64,000 nt of DNA from Nocardia sp. NBC_00403 (GTDB lineage Bacteria; Actinomycetota; Actinomycetes; Mycobacteriales; Mycobacteriaceae): positions 8,122,001-8,186,000 of the forward strand of contig NZ_CP107939.1 in the NCBI RefSeq assembly GCF_036046055.1, read 5' to 3'. The notes under the pieces were generated by a model. It searched no databases. It had not been told where the DNA came from and saw nothing but the letters and a program-made list of their open reading frames with translations. Position 1 is the first letter of the stretch. Every line of letters starts with the position of its first letter. Both the position numbers and the translations under genes were made by a program. Shown one piece after another: positions 38,662 through 47,560 of this stretch.

Positions 38662-39789
38662 TTAGAGCTCGGCCAGGTCGTAGTCGCCGACCCCCGCGGT
38701 CAGCACCCGCAAGTGCTCGAAACCGCCGCCGAGCGTGCGCTCGATGGCGGTGAGCCGGGCCACGTAGTGGCCGACAGGGTATTCCGCGGTGACACCGATG
38801 CCGCCGTGCATCTGGATCGCTTCCTGACCGACGTGCCGGGCGGCCCGCCCGACCTGCAACCGGGCCCGCGACGCGACCACCGTGTCGTTGCCGCCGTCCG
38901 CCAGCGATGCCGTCGCGTAGAGACTCATGCTGCGCGCGAGCTCGAGCGAGACGTACATGTTCGCCGCCCGCTGGGTCAGGGTCTGGAACTTCGACAGCGT
39001 GACACCGAACTGCTTACGCGTACGCAGATATTCGGCGGTCAGCCGCAGTGCCTCCGCCATCGCGCCGACGGACTCCGCACACAGCCCGGCCTGGGCGTGC
39101 ACGGTGGTCGACTCGATCGCCGACGCGGCGTCGAGGTTGTCACCGAGCAATTCCGCGGGCGCCTTGTCGAACTCGATCTGTGCGCCACGCTGGCCGTCCA
39201 CCGTCCGGTAGGACTTGCGGACCACGCCGGCGGCGTCGAGACCGACCAGGAATAGACCGACACCGCCACCGGGCAGCACCGCACTCACCACGAGCTCATC
39301 GGCGCAGTCGCCGTGCGGCACCGGGTTTTTGATGCCGGTCAGCACGTAGGAATCGCCCTGCGCCGTCGCAGTCGTGCGCAGTTCGGTGGACGGCCAGCGC
39401 ACCCCGGGCTCGGCATGTGCGAAGGCAAGCAGCTTGTTGCCTTCGACCACCTCGGGCAGGATCCGCTGCCGTTGCTCAGCACTGCCGACCCTGGCGATCA
39501 AGCCACCCGGCACCAGCACCGCGTCCAGAATCGGCTCCGGTGCGAGCCTACGGCCGAACTCCTCCAGCACGAGGTTGGTCTCCACCGGTCCGGCACCGAC
39601 GCCGCCGTCCTCCTCGGTGAAGCTCAGGCCGAGCACGCCGAGTTCGGCGAGCTGACGCCAGACATCGCGGCTCCAGCCGAGTTCGGTGTCGGTGATCTTC
39701 AGCCGGGATTCGGGATCGTAGTTGCGGGCCAGCAGATCGCGGACGGTGTCGCGCAGCATGACCTGTTCATCGGTGAGTTCGAAATCCAT
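38662..39789 (-). CDS. Acyl-CoA dehydrogenase, small-subunit type (FadE)
   Basis: 375 residues. DFELTDEQVMLRDTVRDLL begins a typical acyl-CoA dehydrogenase, and MHGGIGVTAEYPVGHY marks the C-terminal domain. It follows a second, different acyl-CoA dehydrogenase by nine bases. In mycobacterial steroid degradation such adjacent unequal FadE pairs form alpha2-beta2 heterotetramers (for example FadE28/FadE29) acting on side-chain CoA esters. The usual catalytic glutamate region here reads differently from the partner, consistent with a division of labour. The substrate is unknown; steroid or branched acyl-CoA is likely. Confidence 0.9.
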   Translation of the reverse strand: MDFELTDEQVMLRDTVRDLLARNYDPESRLKITDTELGWSRDVWRQLAELGVLGLSFTEEDGGVGAGPVETNLVLEEFGRRLAPEPILDAVLVPGGLIARVGSAEQRQRILPEVVEGNKLLAFAHAEPGVRWPSTELRTTATAQGDSYVLTGIKNPVPHGDCADELVVSAVLPGGGVGLFLVGLDAAGVVRKSYRTVDGQRGAQIEFDKAPAELLGDNLDAASAIESTTVHAQAGLCAESVGAMAEALRLTAEYLRTRKQFGVTLSKFQTLTQRAANMYVSLELARSMSLYATASLADGGNDTVVASRARLQVGRAARHVGQEAIQMHGGIGVTAEYPVGHYVARLTAIERTLGGGFEHLRVLTAGVGDYDLAEL

Positions 39790-39798
39790 GGTGTCGCC

Positions 39799-40971
39799 TC
39801 ACAATCCGAGGATCGTGGAGGCGATGATGGTGCGCTGCACCTCGCTCGAACCTCCGTAGATGGTTGTCTTGCGGTAGTTCAGATAGCCGGGGCCGCTACG
39901 CTGCGCCCAGCCGGGCGAGGCGATGTCGTCGGCGTCGACCGGCACCGCGTCCTGGCCCGCGATATCGAGCAGCAATTCGGTGGCGGCCTGCTGCAGCTCG
40001 GAGCCGCGCAGCTTCAGCACCGACGAGGCCGGATTCGGCTTGCCCTCGACAGAGTTGGAGACCACGCGCAGCTGGGTGATCTCCAACGCGAGCAGTTCGT
40101 TCTCCAGCTCAGCGATCCGCGCCGCGAAGACCGGGTCCTCCAGCAGTGTGCCCGAGCCCGACTTGGTCTGGCGCGCATAGTCTTTCGCCACACCGATCTT
40201 GACCTTGGTGCGGCCGACGCCGGTGATACCGGTGCGCTCGTTGCCGAGCAGGAACTTGGCGTAGGTCCAGCCCATGTTCTCCTCGCCGACCAGCTGATCG
40301 GCGGGCACCCGGACGTTCTCGAAGAAGACCTCGTTCACCTCGTAGCCGCCGTCGATGAGCTTGATCGGGCGGATGGTGACACCGGGGCTCTTCACGTCGA
40401 ACAGCAGGAAGGAAATGCCCGCCTGCTTCTTCGGTGCGTTCGGATCGGTGCGCACGAGGCAGAAGATCCAGTCCGCGTACTGCGCGAGGGTGGTCCAGAT
40501 CTTCTGGCCGTTGACGATGTAGGAATCGCCGTCGCGCACCGCGGTGGTGCGCAGCGAGGCCAGGTCCGAACCCGCGTCGGGCTCGGAGAAGCCCTGGCAC
40601 CACCAGATGTCCAGTGCCGCGGTCGCAGGCAGGAAGCGCTGCTTGACCTCCTGTGATCCGAACTGCGCGATCACCGGGCCGACCATCTGGGCATTGAACG
40701 TCAGCGGCTCCGGCACCGAGGCCAGCTGCAATTCGTCCTGCCAGATGTGGCGCTGCATCGGCGTCCAGTCCTTGCCGCCCCACTCCACCGGCCAGTTCGG
40801 CACGGCCAGACCATGGTCGTTGAGGATTTTGTGCGCTGTGACGATGTCGTCGCGGGACAGTTCGCGGCCGTATTTCACGCGCTCACGGATGTCTTCGGGA
40901 ATCTCGGTCCGGTAGAACTTTCGCAGCTCATCGCGAAAGACCACCTCGTCGGGGGACAGACTGATTTTCAT
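39799..40971 (-). CDS. Acyl-CoA dehydrogenase, partner subunit (FadE)
   Basis: 390 residues from ATG 40971, with GGGAG eight bases upstream. Signatures are GFSEPDAGSDLASLRT (FAD-adjacent loop), GQKIWTT and the end YGGSSEVQRTIIA. It introduces a double bond into acyl-CoA using FAD. It is the first gene of a two-gene operon; the nine-base gap to the next FadE suggests a heteromeric enzyme. An in-frame ATG lies two codons earlier, and the frame continues upstream without family similarity. Confidence 0.92.
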   Translation of the reverse strand: MKISLSPDEVVFRDELRKFYRTEIPEDIRERVKYGRELSRDDIVTAHKILNDHGLAVPNWPVEWGGKDWTPMQRHIWQDELQLASVPEPLTFNAQMVGPVIAQFGSQEVKQRFLPATAALDIWWCQGFSEPDAGSDLASLRTTAVRDGDSYIVNGQKIWTTLAQYADWIFCLVRTDPNAPKKQAGISFLLFDVKSPGVTIRPIKLIDGGYEVNEVFFENVRVPADQLVGEENMGWTYAKFLLGNERTGITGVGRTKVKIGVAKDYARQTKSGSGTLLEDPVFAARIAELENELLALEITQLRVVSNSVEGKPNPASSVLKLRGSELQQAATELLLDIAGQDAVPVDADDIASPGWAQRSGPGYLNYRKTTIYGGSSEVQRTIIASTILGL

Positions 40972-41168
40972 ACACATCTCCCGGTGTGTCTCGTACGTCC
41001 GAGTCAAACCTACCCTCCGGTAATCTCTCATTGCCGACTGGGTCACAGCGGGAGGACACGCATTCGCCCGGACACCGTGACCGGCTAGCTCGGCGGCGGA
41101 AACAACGAGCTGGTACGTTGCTGGGCGTGGGTAGGGGAACCCTGGGGATCGGTATCTAGGAGTAACGA

Positions 41169-41912
41169 GTGAACGGCAGACCCATCGCACGCGCGGCCGC
41201 GGCAATGACCTCCCTCGGCATCGGTGCGGTGCTGGCACTCACCGGGACCGCAGCGGCCGAACCGGTCGCGCCCTCGCCGGTCGACATCGGCCTCGCCCAG
41301 CTCACCGACACCGCGGGATCCGACACAGCCACGCAGGCGGGCGTCGCCGCCCTGCAGCAGTACACCAAGCTCGTCGATGTAGCCGAATTGCGGCACGTCG
41401 CAGGCACGTTCATTCCATTCGCGTACGCGGCGCCGACCTTCGGCTGTGGCAGCAACGGCCCCATCACCACCATCATCGCCGCGGCCACCGCCAACGGGCC
41501 CACCTCGAACGAGGGCGCAAACCCCAGTCCGGGCACCCTGCGGTTCAGCGCAACGCCCGCGCACTCGGGTTCGCCACTGGCCTCCGGACTGACAGTGGCC
41601 TGGATCAACATCAATACTGGCGCCAGCGGTCTCGACATGCTCGACGACCGGACCGAATACGGCCTGCCGAGCCTGTCGAAGAACGTGGCGAGCGGATCGG
41701 GCACGGTCCTGGCCTCGATGTGGGGCATCATCGACTACCCGTTCGCGCACTGCGTGATGACCCCGACGGTCGGGCTGTTCACTGTCCCCAATGCCCCGGC
41801 GCCCGCACCGGCCGCGCCCGCCGTCCCGGGCGAAACGCCGTCGCAGCCGGGCGCGGCGCAACCTGCCCCCGCCAACTCCCAGCTCCCGACCTCGGCGCCC
41901 GCACCGGCTTGA
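41169..41912 (+). CDS. Secreted hypothetical protein
   Basis: 247 residues, start GTG 41169 with AGGAG at good distance. An Ala-rich signal peptide with probable cleavage after GTAAA precedes a domain of about 175 residues with two cysteines (FGCGSNGP, AHCVMTP). Motifs LRFSATPAHSGSPL and GLTVAWININTGASG suggest a beta-rich extracellular fold. The last 45 residues are Ala/Pro-rich. It resembles secreted Nocardia/Rhodococcus hypothetical proteins of this size. Function unknown. Confidence 0.83.
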   Translation: MNGRPIARAAAAMTSLGIGAVLALTGTAAAEPVAPSPVDIGLAQLTDTAGSDTATQAGVAALQQYTKLVDVAELRHVAGTFIPFAYAAPTFGCGSNGPITTIIAAATANGPTSNEGANPSPGTLRFSATPAHSGSPLASGLTVAWININTGASGLDMLDDRTEYGLPSLSKNVASGSGTVLASMWGIIDYPFAHCVMTPTVGLFTVPNAPAPAPAAPAVPGETPSQPGAAQPAPANSQLPTSAPAPA

Positions 41913-41974
41913 TCGAGCCCGGCGGCGCGGTCGATCAGCGCACCGCCTGACTCCGATCTCGTTGCCCGCGTAGC

Positions 41975-42011
41975 AATTCGGGTGTGGTCGTGCGGTGATC
42001 GCACCCGAATT
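41975..42011. terminator. Bidirectional hairpin terminator
   Basis: AATTCGGGTG (41975-41984) and CACCCGAATT (42002-42011) are perfect 10-base complements with a 17-base loop, between the convergent secreted-protein and epoxide hydrolase genes. Confidence 0.7.
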
Positions 42012-42019
42012 CATTGCCC

Positions 42020-43171
42020 TCAGCGCAGCTTCGCGAAGAAGGTCCTGACGTCGGCGGCATGCATGTCCGGAAGTTCCATCGGGATGAAATGGTTGCCGGT
42101 GTTGCCTTCCGGCCAGTGCGCAATGATGTTGTCGCGCTCGGCAAGTCGCCGCATTAGTGCGGAGCCGCCGCCGTAGACGCCGGTGGGGACCAACTGCTGA
42201 CCGGTGGGCCAGGTGAATGCGCCGTTGCCGTCGAGACCGTTGTACATCGGCCAGGACGACGTGCCCGCAGTGTTGGTGAACCAGTACAGGCTGATGTTGG
42301 TCAGTAGATGGTCGCGGTCCATCACGTCTTCGGCCCGGTCTGCCAGCGGGGTGAATTCGTCGAACTTCTGCATGAGCCAGGCGAGCAGGCCGACCGGGGA
42401 ATCGGTCCAGGCGTGCGCGAACGTCTGTGGGGCCGCGCGCAAGAGGACGTGGTGGTCGATACCGCCGGACATCCACTGCTGCATCTGATCCCACTCGGCG
42501 CGCTCGTCGATGGACATGGCCGGCACGTCGGCCTCGGTAGGCAGCCCGATGCCGCCGTCGATGTGCACCCCGACCACCCGACCGGGCGCGTCGATCGCCA
42601 TTTCGGGCGCGACATAGGCGCCGAGGTCACCGCCCTGCGTGCCATAGCGCTGGTAACCGAGGCGGTCCATCAGCGTCACCCACATCTCGGCGACCCGGCG
42701 CACCGTCATTCCCGTCTCGCGCGGCGCTTCGGAGAAGGCGAAACCAGGGACCGAGGGGATCACGACGTGGAACGCTTGCGCAGGGTCGAGGTCGTGCGCG
42801 CGCGGATCGGTCAGCAGCCCAATAGTTTTCGTGAACTCCACGAACGAGTTCGGCCAACCATGGGTGAGGATCAGCGGGAGCGCCCCCGGTTCGGGCGAGC
42901 GCACATGCAGGAAATGCACGTCGAGGCCGTCGATTTCGGTGACGAACTGCGGGAACTCGTTCAGCGCCGCTTCCTGTGCCCGCCAGTCGAAGCCGGTGCG
43001 CCAGTATTCGGCCAGTTCCTTCAGGTAGTCGACAGAGACTCCACGCTCCCGGCCCACGCCGGGCAGCTGGGCCGACCAGCGGGTGCGCGTAAGCCGTTCG
43101 ATCAGGTCGTCGACATCCGCCTGCGGGATGTCGATGCGGAAGGGGCGAATGGCGGTGCGGTCGATGTCCAT
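42020..43171 (-). CDS. Epoxide hydrolase (alpha/beta-hydrolase with EHN domain)
   Basis: 383 residues from ATG 43171 (AAGGAG upstream). An N-terminal epoxide-hydrolase domain (about 8-110) carries RTRWSAQLPG. It is followed by the oxyanion motif HGWPNS, nucleophile Asp182 (TQGGDLGAYV) and C-terminal His in TGNHFIPME. It opens epoxides to diols through an aspartyl ester. It lies divergent to a WYL regulator, 96 bases from it, with a TAGGAC-based palindrome between them, so control by that regulator is likely. The substrate is unknown; lipid or xenobiotic epoxides are typical. Confidence 0.93.
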   Translation of the reverse strand: MDIDRTAIRPFRIDIPQADVDDLIERLTRTRWSAQLPGVGRERGVSVDYLKELAEYWRTGFDWRAQEAALNEFPQFVTEIDGLDVHFLHVRSPEPGALPLILTHGWPNSFVEFTKTIGLLTDPRAHDLDPAQAFHVVIPSVPGFAFSEAPRETGMTVRRVAEMWVTLMDRLGYQRYGTQGGDLGAYVAPEMAIDAPGRVVGVHIDGGIGLPTEADVPAMSIDERAEWDQMQQWMSGGIDHHVLLRAAPQTFAHAWTDSPVGLLAWLMQKFDEFTPLADRAEDVMDRDHLLTNISLYWFTNTAGTSSWPMYNGLDGNGAFTWPTGQQLVPTGVYGGGSALMRRLAERDNIIAHWPEGNTGNHFIPMELPDMHAADVRTFFAKLR

Positions 43172-43216
43172 CAGGATGGCTCCTTGTGGGTCGGTCGTTC
43201 GGTTCGTGATCAACGG

Positions 43217-43246
43217 TAGGACCCATATAGGACCATGTATGTCCTA
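43217..43246. promoter_or_regulatory. Candidate WYL-regulator operator
   Basis: TAGGAC at 43217-43222 and 43228-43233 (11 bases apart, one helical turn), with the inverted copy GTCCTA at 43241-43246. This gives TAGGAC-N7-GTCCTA plus an extra half site. It lies between the divergent epoxide hydrolase and WYL regulator. Confidence 0.6.
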
Positions 43247-43267
43247 GTTATCTGGAATCCTGAAATC

Positions 43268-44230
43268 ATGAACGACACCCCCGCTCGCCTGCTGCGGCTG
43301 CTCTCGCTGCTGCAGACTCCTCGCGAATGGCCGGGCAGCGAATTGGCCGACCGCCTCGACGTCACCGATCGCACCGTGCGCCGCGATATCGAACGGTTGC
43401 GCGACCTCGGCTACCCGGTCGAAGCGACGATGGGCGCGCTCGGCGGCTACCGGCTGGTCGCAGGCACCGCAATGCCGCCGCTGCTGGTGGACGACGACGA
43501 AGCGGTCGCCATCACGGTCGGACTGCGCGCCGCCGCCGGATACGCCGTCGCGGGCATCGAGGAGGCGTCGGTGCGCGCGCTGGCCAAGGTGGAGCAGGTG
43601 CTCCCCGCGAAATTGCGCAGGCGAGTTCGGGTCCTCGGCGCCGCGCTGACACTGCCGAACGATGACGGCCCCTCGGTCGACCCGGACGTGCTGACGACAC
43701 TGGCCTCGGCCGTAACCAACAGGGAGCGAGTGCGCTTCGCGTACCGCAGCGGCACCGGCTCCGAAACCCGTCGCCATGTGGAACCGGCCGGGCTCGTCGC
43801 CGCCCGCCGACGCTGGTACCTCGTCGCTCACGACATGGAACGGGACGATTGGCGCGTCTTCCGCCTCGACCGGATCGAACGCCCCCAGGCCACCGGCGCG
43901 CGCTACGCCCCGCGCGAACTTCCCGCCGCCGATCCCGCCGCATATGTGGCCGGGCGCCGAACCGATTGGGGCACACCCACTTACCGCGTCAGTGTGACAA
44001 TCCACGCGCCGGTCGGAAAGGTCGCAGGCCGACTGGGCGATACCCCGGGCGACCTGGCCGCCATCGATCGCGACTGCTGCCGGCTCGAGGCCACCCGCGA
44101 CGACTCGCCGGAGTGGTTGGCATACCGCCTGATCGGACTCGGCGTCGACTTCCAGGTGCACGAGCCACCCGCATTGGTCGCACACCTGCGCACTATCCGC
44201 ACTCGCATCACCACAGCCATCACCGCGTGA
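43268..44230 (+). CDS. WYL-domain helix-turn-helix transcriptional regulator
   Basis: 320 residues from ATG 43268. The N-terminal DeoR-like winged helix (LLRLLSLLQTPREWPGSELA, VTDRTVRRDIERLRDLGYPV) is followed by a WYL domain (RRWYLVAHDMERDDWRVFRL) and a C-terminal extension. WYL domains sense nucleotides or other small ligands and control DNA binding. It faces the epoxide hydrolase with a palindrome between the two genes, the usual arrangement of a local regulator. An earlier in-frame ATG at 43235 would run through the operator, so the later start was preferred. Confidence 0.92.
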   Translation: MNDTPARLLRLLSLLQTPREWPGSELADRLDVTDRTVRRDIERLRDLGYPVEATMGALGGYRLVAGTAMPPLLVDDDEAVAITVGLRAAAGYAVAGIEEASVRALAKVEQVLPAKLRRRVRVLGAALTLPNDDGPSVDPDVLTTLASAVTNRERVRFAYRSGTGSETRRHVEPAGLVAARRRWYLVAHDMERDDWRVFRLDRIERPQATGARYAPRELPAADPAAYVAGRRTDWGTPTYRVSVTIHAPVGKVAGRLGDTPGDLAAIDRDCCRLEATRDDSPEWLAYRLIGLGVDFQVHEPPALVAHLRTIRTRITTAITA

Positions 44231-44510
44231 TCGTGGACCCGGCTACGCGGTCGTCGTCATCCGACACCAGCTGCTGGTCTCGCGCCGATGGTCGGCCTCG
44301 TCGCTCCGTGGCCATGTGAGGATTCTGCTCGCGCAATTGTGTGATCGCGACGTGCAACTCGCCGTGCTCATCCACCGAGGCGGGGGTGTCGTCGCCGAGC
44401 CGGGCGGCGAGTTCCCGGTAGCCGGCGTCCACACTCTCGGCGACCAGGTCGGCGGACGGGTGTGCGGATTTCGTCGCGGATCGGTCGCAACAGGCGCGAT
44501 AGGTCGGCAA
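44220..44510 (-). CDS. Hypothetical protein, possibly a remnant
   Basis: A 96-codon frame beginning TTG at 44510 has codon-third-position GC typical of real genes. It reads through a plausible helix (LVAESVDAGYRELAARLGDD) and a hydrophilic end. It overlaps the end of the WYL gene by 11 bases, convergent. The first 20 codons look shifted relative to another frame (LLRPIRDEIR), so it may be a truncated, frameshifted gene. No family recognised. Confidence 0.4.
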   Translation of the reverse strand: MPTYRACCDRSATKSAHPSADLVAESVDAGYRELAARLGDDTPASVDEHGELHVAITQLREQNPHMATERRGRPSARDQQLVSDDDDRVAGSTITR

Positions 44511-44719
44511 TCCCGGGTGGGACTTCTGCTTGGTCCGAATCCTTTCCCGGGCGGGGACGCTCTTATGGGGCGGTCCGATTCAAGCCAAAAGGCATTGGAT
44601 CAGGACGACACGGCCGACGACGCCGATCACCAAACCCGGTTGGCATACCAATGATCCAGCTGCACCCAGCGCACCACAGTCCTCGATCCCGGTCCATCCC
44701 ACAACCACAAGGAGCCCAC

Positions 44720-45778
44720 ATGTCCGCTCTCCGCCTGCCGCAACCAACCCCAGCGACGCCCGTGAGAGGGCCGTTGCCCGGCCGTCGGTGGTCCGGCTCA
44801 CGACGTCGGACGCCCGCCCTGGCCGTCATGGCGGCACTGGCCACCAGCATGCTGTCGATCGCACCCAGCGCCGCTGACGCCGACACCACGGCCGGTCAGC
44901 CCGTCCCCGCCACCGACATCGCATCGACAACAGCTGACGACGTCGGTCGGTCACCGTCGTTGACAGCACCCACCCATGTCGTCACCGTCGCGGGGCTGCC
45001 GATCGCCTACCGCAGCTTCGGACACGGACCAACCCTGCTATTGACCCCGTGCCTCGGATTCAGCATGGACGACTGGGACCCGGCACTGCTCGACCGCCTG
45101 GCCACGACCAACCACGTCGTCATCTTCGACTCCGACGGCGTGGGACGGACCCCGGCCAGCTCCTCGGCCATCTTGACCGTCCCACAACTCTCCGATCAGG
45201 TTGCCGGCCTGATCCGAGCTCTCCACCTGAACCGCCCCACCGTCGTGGGCTACTCCCTCGGAGGATTCGTCGCGCAACGTGTGGCCGTGGACCACCCCGA
45301 TGCCGTTGGCGCCCTGGTCCTGATGGGTACCGGCCCCGGCGGATCACAGCAGGTGCTGCCCGATCTGCCCAGTCTGGTCCGGGGTGGGCCGGCGTTCGAC
45401 CCGCTTGTGCCTGCCGACCAGGTCATTCCGCTGTACTTCAGCGGCCACCCCGACGCTCTAGGTGCGTGGCGTCAACGAACAGCTCTGCGGCCCAACAGGG
45501 TCGGGATGAACCTGACCGGCCTCAACCGTCAACGCGCCGCAATGACCGACTGGCTCATCAACCCCACCACCAACGTCGTCAGCAGCCTGCCCACCCTGCA
45601 GCTGCCCACCCTCATCCTGGGCGCCGAAAACGACGAACAAGAACCCGCTGCCAACTCCACCGTGCTACATCACTACATCAACGGTTCGGAATTGCTGATC
45701 TACCCCGGGCTCGGTCACGCGTTCCCCTTCGAAGCACCAGAGCGCGTTGCTGAAGACATCGCCCGATTCACTCGGTAG
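44720..45778 (+). CDS. Secreted alpha/beta-hydrolase
   Basis: 352 residues from ATG 44720, with AAGGAG seven bases upstream. A long basic N-terminus (RRWSGSRRRTPALAVMAALA) and cleavage region APSAADA look like a signal peptide, possibly of the twin-arginine kind. The mature enzyme has the oxyanion strand, nucleophile Ser179 (VVGYSLGGF), a C-terminal Asp region and His in GLGHAFP. It is close to haloperoxidase/esterase-type hydrolases. The substrate is an ester or lipid; not determinable. Confidence 0.87.
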   Translation: MSALRLPQPTPATPVRGPLPGRRWSGSRRRTPALAVMAALATSMLSIAPSAADADTTAGQPVPATDIASTTADDVGRSPSLTAPTHVVTVAGLPIAYRSFGHGPTLLLTPCLGFSMDDWDPALLDRLATTNHVVIFDSDGVGRTPASSSAILTVPQLSDQVAGLIRALHLNRPTVVGYSLGGFVAQRVAVDHPDAVGALVLMGTGPGGSQQVLPDLPSLVRGGPAFDPLVPADQVIPLYFSGHPDALGAWRQRTALRPNRVGMNLTGLNRQRAAMTDWLINPTTNVVSSLPTLQLPTLILGAENDEQEPAANSTVLHHYINGSELLIYPGLGHAFPFEAPERVAEDIARFTR

Positions 45779-46116
45779 CAGCCGGGGTGACCTGGTGATC
45801 TGCCACTACGCGGACAGGCTGTCCTACCGGGCCATTAGCGTTCGACAACCGAGGCCGGTTGCGACCCGTTGTCGGATACGAAACGCTATGGCCGCCTGAT
45901 CATTCGGCTGCCAGCGCGCGATGCTCGAAGCGGCGCCATTGCGAAATCGGCAGGGCGCCGAATCGTTCCGCCGCTATTGCCTTGGCCACCGCCACCTGCG
46001 GTTCCAGCACGAATCTACGCCGACCGGACGGCGCGAGCGAGTGCACGGCGGTCCAGGGTGTCTCGGATAGCCGCAGCACTGATGCCCTGCGGCGGAAGCG
46101 TATTCGGCGCTTGTGG
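45779..46116. other. 338-base gap with a short gene remnant
   Basis: No complete gene is visible. The only protein-like stretch is on the minus strand (see 45900-46079). The rest holds no recognised signal. Confidence 0.5.
45900..46079 (-). pseudogene. Possible small gene or remnant, 59 codons
   Basis: A minus-strand frame from GTG 46079 to a stop at 45900 reads VLRLSETPWTAVHS then QVAVAKAIAAERFGALPISQ and ends FEHRALAAE. It has protein-like composition and no ribosome-binding site. It may be the 3' end of a lost gene just downstream of the MFS transporter. No family assignment. Confidence 0.3.
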
Positions 46117-47508
46117 TCATGACGACACCGGCACCGGAGCAGACTCCCGAACCCGCGTCGGGCGCAGCGCCAACGCGACGACGCCCGCGGCGAGAGCGGC
46201 GGAGATGCCGAGCAGGAAGGCTCGGTGCGAGGCGTTCAGCGCGGCCTGCAAGGTGGTCGGCGAGCCGATGATGGCGATCAGAATGGCCGTGCCGAGCACT
46301 GCGCCGAACTGACGGAAGGCGGCGCCGACCGCGCTGGCGGAGCCGTAGCGGTCGGCCGGGACATTGGCTACCGAGGCGGCGCCGAGGGCCGGGAAAGCCA
46401 GCCCGATACCGATGCCGACCAGCGACTGGCCGGGGAGCCAGGTGCCGAGGAAGTCGGGCTCGGCGCCGCTGCCGCGGAGGACGAGTAGGCCGATGGCATA
46501 GACAATGGTGCCGGGGACGATCACCGCTCGGTGGCCGAAACGGTCCGCGATGCGGCCCGCGGGGATGGCGACGACGGTGGTCAGCAATGGGCCGGGCAGT
46601 ACGGCCAAACCCGCCTTCAGAATGCTGTATTGCCATACTCCGGTAAGGAAAAGGATGTTGCCGAGGATCATCGAGAAGAAGGCGAGTGCGAACAACAAGG
46701 TGCCGACGTTTCCGACCGCGAAGCTCTGGATCCGCATCAGCGCCGGGTCGACCACCGGTTGCGGGTGAACCAGGCACCGGCGCACCAGCCAGCCGATCAG
46801 AACCGCCGCGGCGACGAAGCAGGCCACCGTGTCGCGGCTGCCCCAACCCCAGCTGTCGCCCTGGATGATCGCCAGCGCGAGCAGGCCGAGTCCGGCCGCG
46901 GACAGCACCGCGCCGAGCAGGTCGGGCAGGCCGGTCGCGTTGTCGTCCTTGCTTTCGCGAAGCGCGGATCGCCCCGCGGCCAGGATCAGCAGCCCGACCG
47001 GAATGTTGATCAGGAAGATCCAGCGCCAGTCCGCGATCTCGATGAGCAGACCACCCAGCGGCGGTCCGGCCCCCGCGGCGAGCGCCGCCGCCGCGCCCCA
47101 GATCCCGACGGCCGCGGCTCGTCGCTCCGAGGGGAACTCGGGTAACAGCAACGCCAACGAGACCGGCGCGATTACGGCCGCACCCACGCCCTGCAGCGAG
47201 CGGGCGCCGACGAGCAGCTGCCAGTTCGGCGCCAACGCACAGGCGATCGAGGTGATCACAAAAAGGCCTATCCCCCAGAGCAGCACACGCTTGTGTCCGA
47301 GCCGGTCGGCGAGCCCACCCGCGGGAACGAGCAACGCGGCCATGGCGATGAAGTACGCGTCCAGCACCCAGCTCAACTGCGCGCGGCTGGCCTCGGGGAA
47401 GGAGGCCGCTATGTCGGGGAAGCTCACGTTGACGATCGAGGTGTCGAGGAAGGCGAGGAACGCGCTCCCGCAGATGGCCACTAGCGCCAGCGCGCGTCTT
47501 TGGAACAT
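46117..47508 (-). CDS. MFS drug-export permease, DHA2 (EmrB/QacA) family
   Basis: 463 residues with about 14 hydrophobic helices. FLAFLDTSIVNVSFPDIA is the DHA2 motif in helix 1, and LADRLGHKRVLLWGI the major-facilitator loop 2-3 motif. It exports drugs or toxic metabolites in exchange for protons. It is divergent from an HxlR-type regulator; the 52-base region between them holds a perfect 7+7 palindrome, so the pair is probably a regulator/efflux unit induced by its substrate. Confidence 0.93.
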   Translation of the reverse strand: MFQRRALALVAICGSAFLAFLDTSIVNVSFPDIAASFPEASRAQLSWVLDAYFIAMAALLVPAGGLADRLGHKRVLLWGIGLFVITSIACALAPNWQLLVGARSLQGVGAAVIAPVSLALLLPEFPSERRAAAVGIWGAAAALAAGAGPPLGGLLIEIADWRWIFLINIPVGLLILAAGRSALRESKDDNATGLPDLLGAVLSAAGLGLLALAIIQGDSWGWGSRDTVACFVAAAVLIGWLVRRCLVHPQPVVDPALMRIQSFAVGNVGTLLFALAFFSMILGNILFLTGVWQYSILKAGLAVLPGPLLTTVVAIPAGRIADRFGHRAVIVPGTIVYAIGLLVLRGSGAEPDFLGTWLPGQSLVGIGIGLAFPALGAASVANVPADRYGSASAVGAAFRQFGAVLGTAILIAIIGSPTTLQAALNASHRAFLLGISAALAAGVVALALRPTRVRESAPVPVSS

Positions 47509-47528
47509 GCGTAGACGCTAAGCGTCGT

Positions 47529-47545
47529 CGTTGCATTTTGCAACG
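47529..47545. promoter_or_regulatory. Candidate HxlR operator
   Basis: CGTTGCATTTTGCAACG: perfect 7-base arms (CGTTGCA/TGCAACG) around TTT, lying in the 52 bases between the MFS and HxlR starts. Confidence 0.75.
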
Positions 47546-47560
47546 GCTAGGCTGGGGGTG

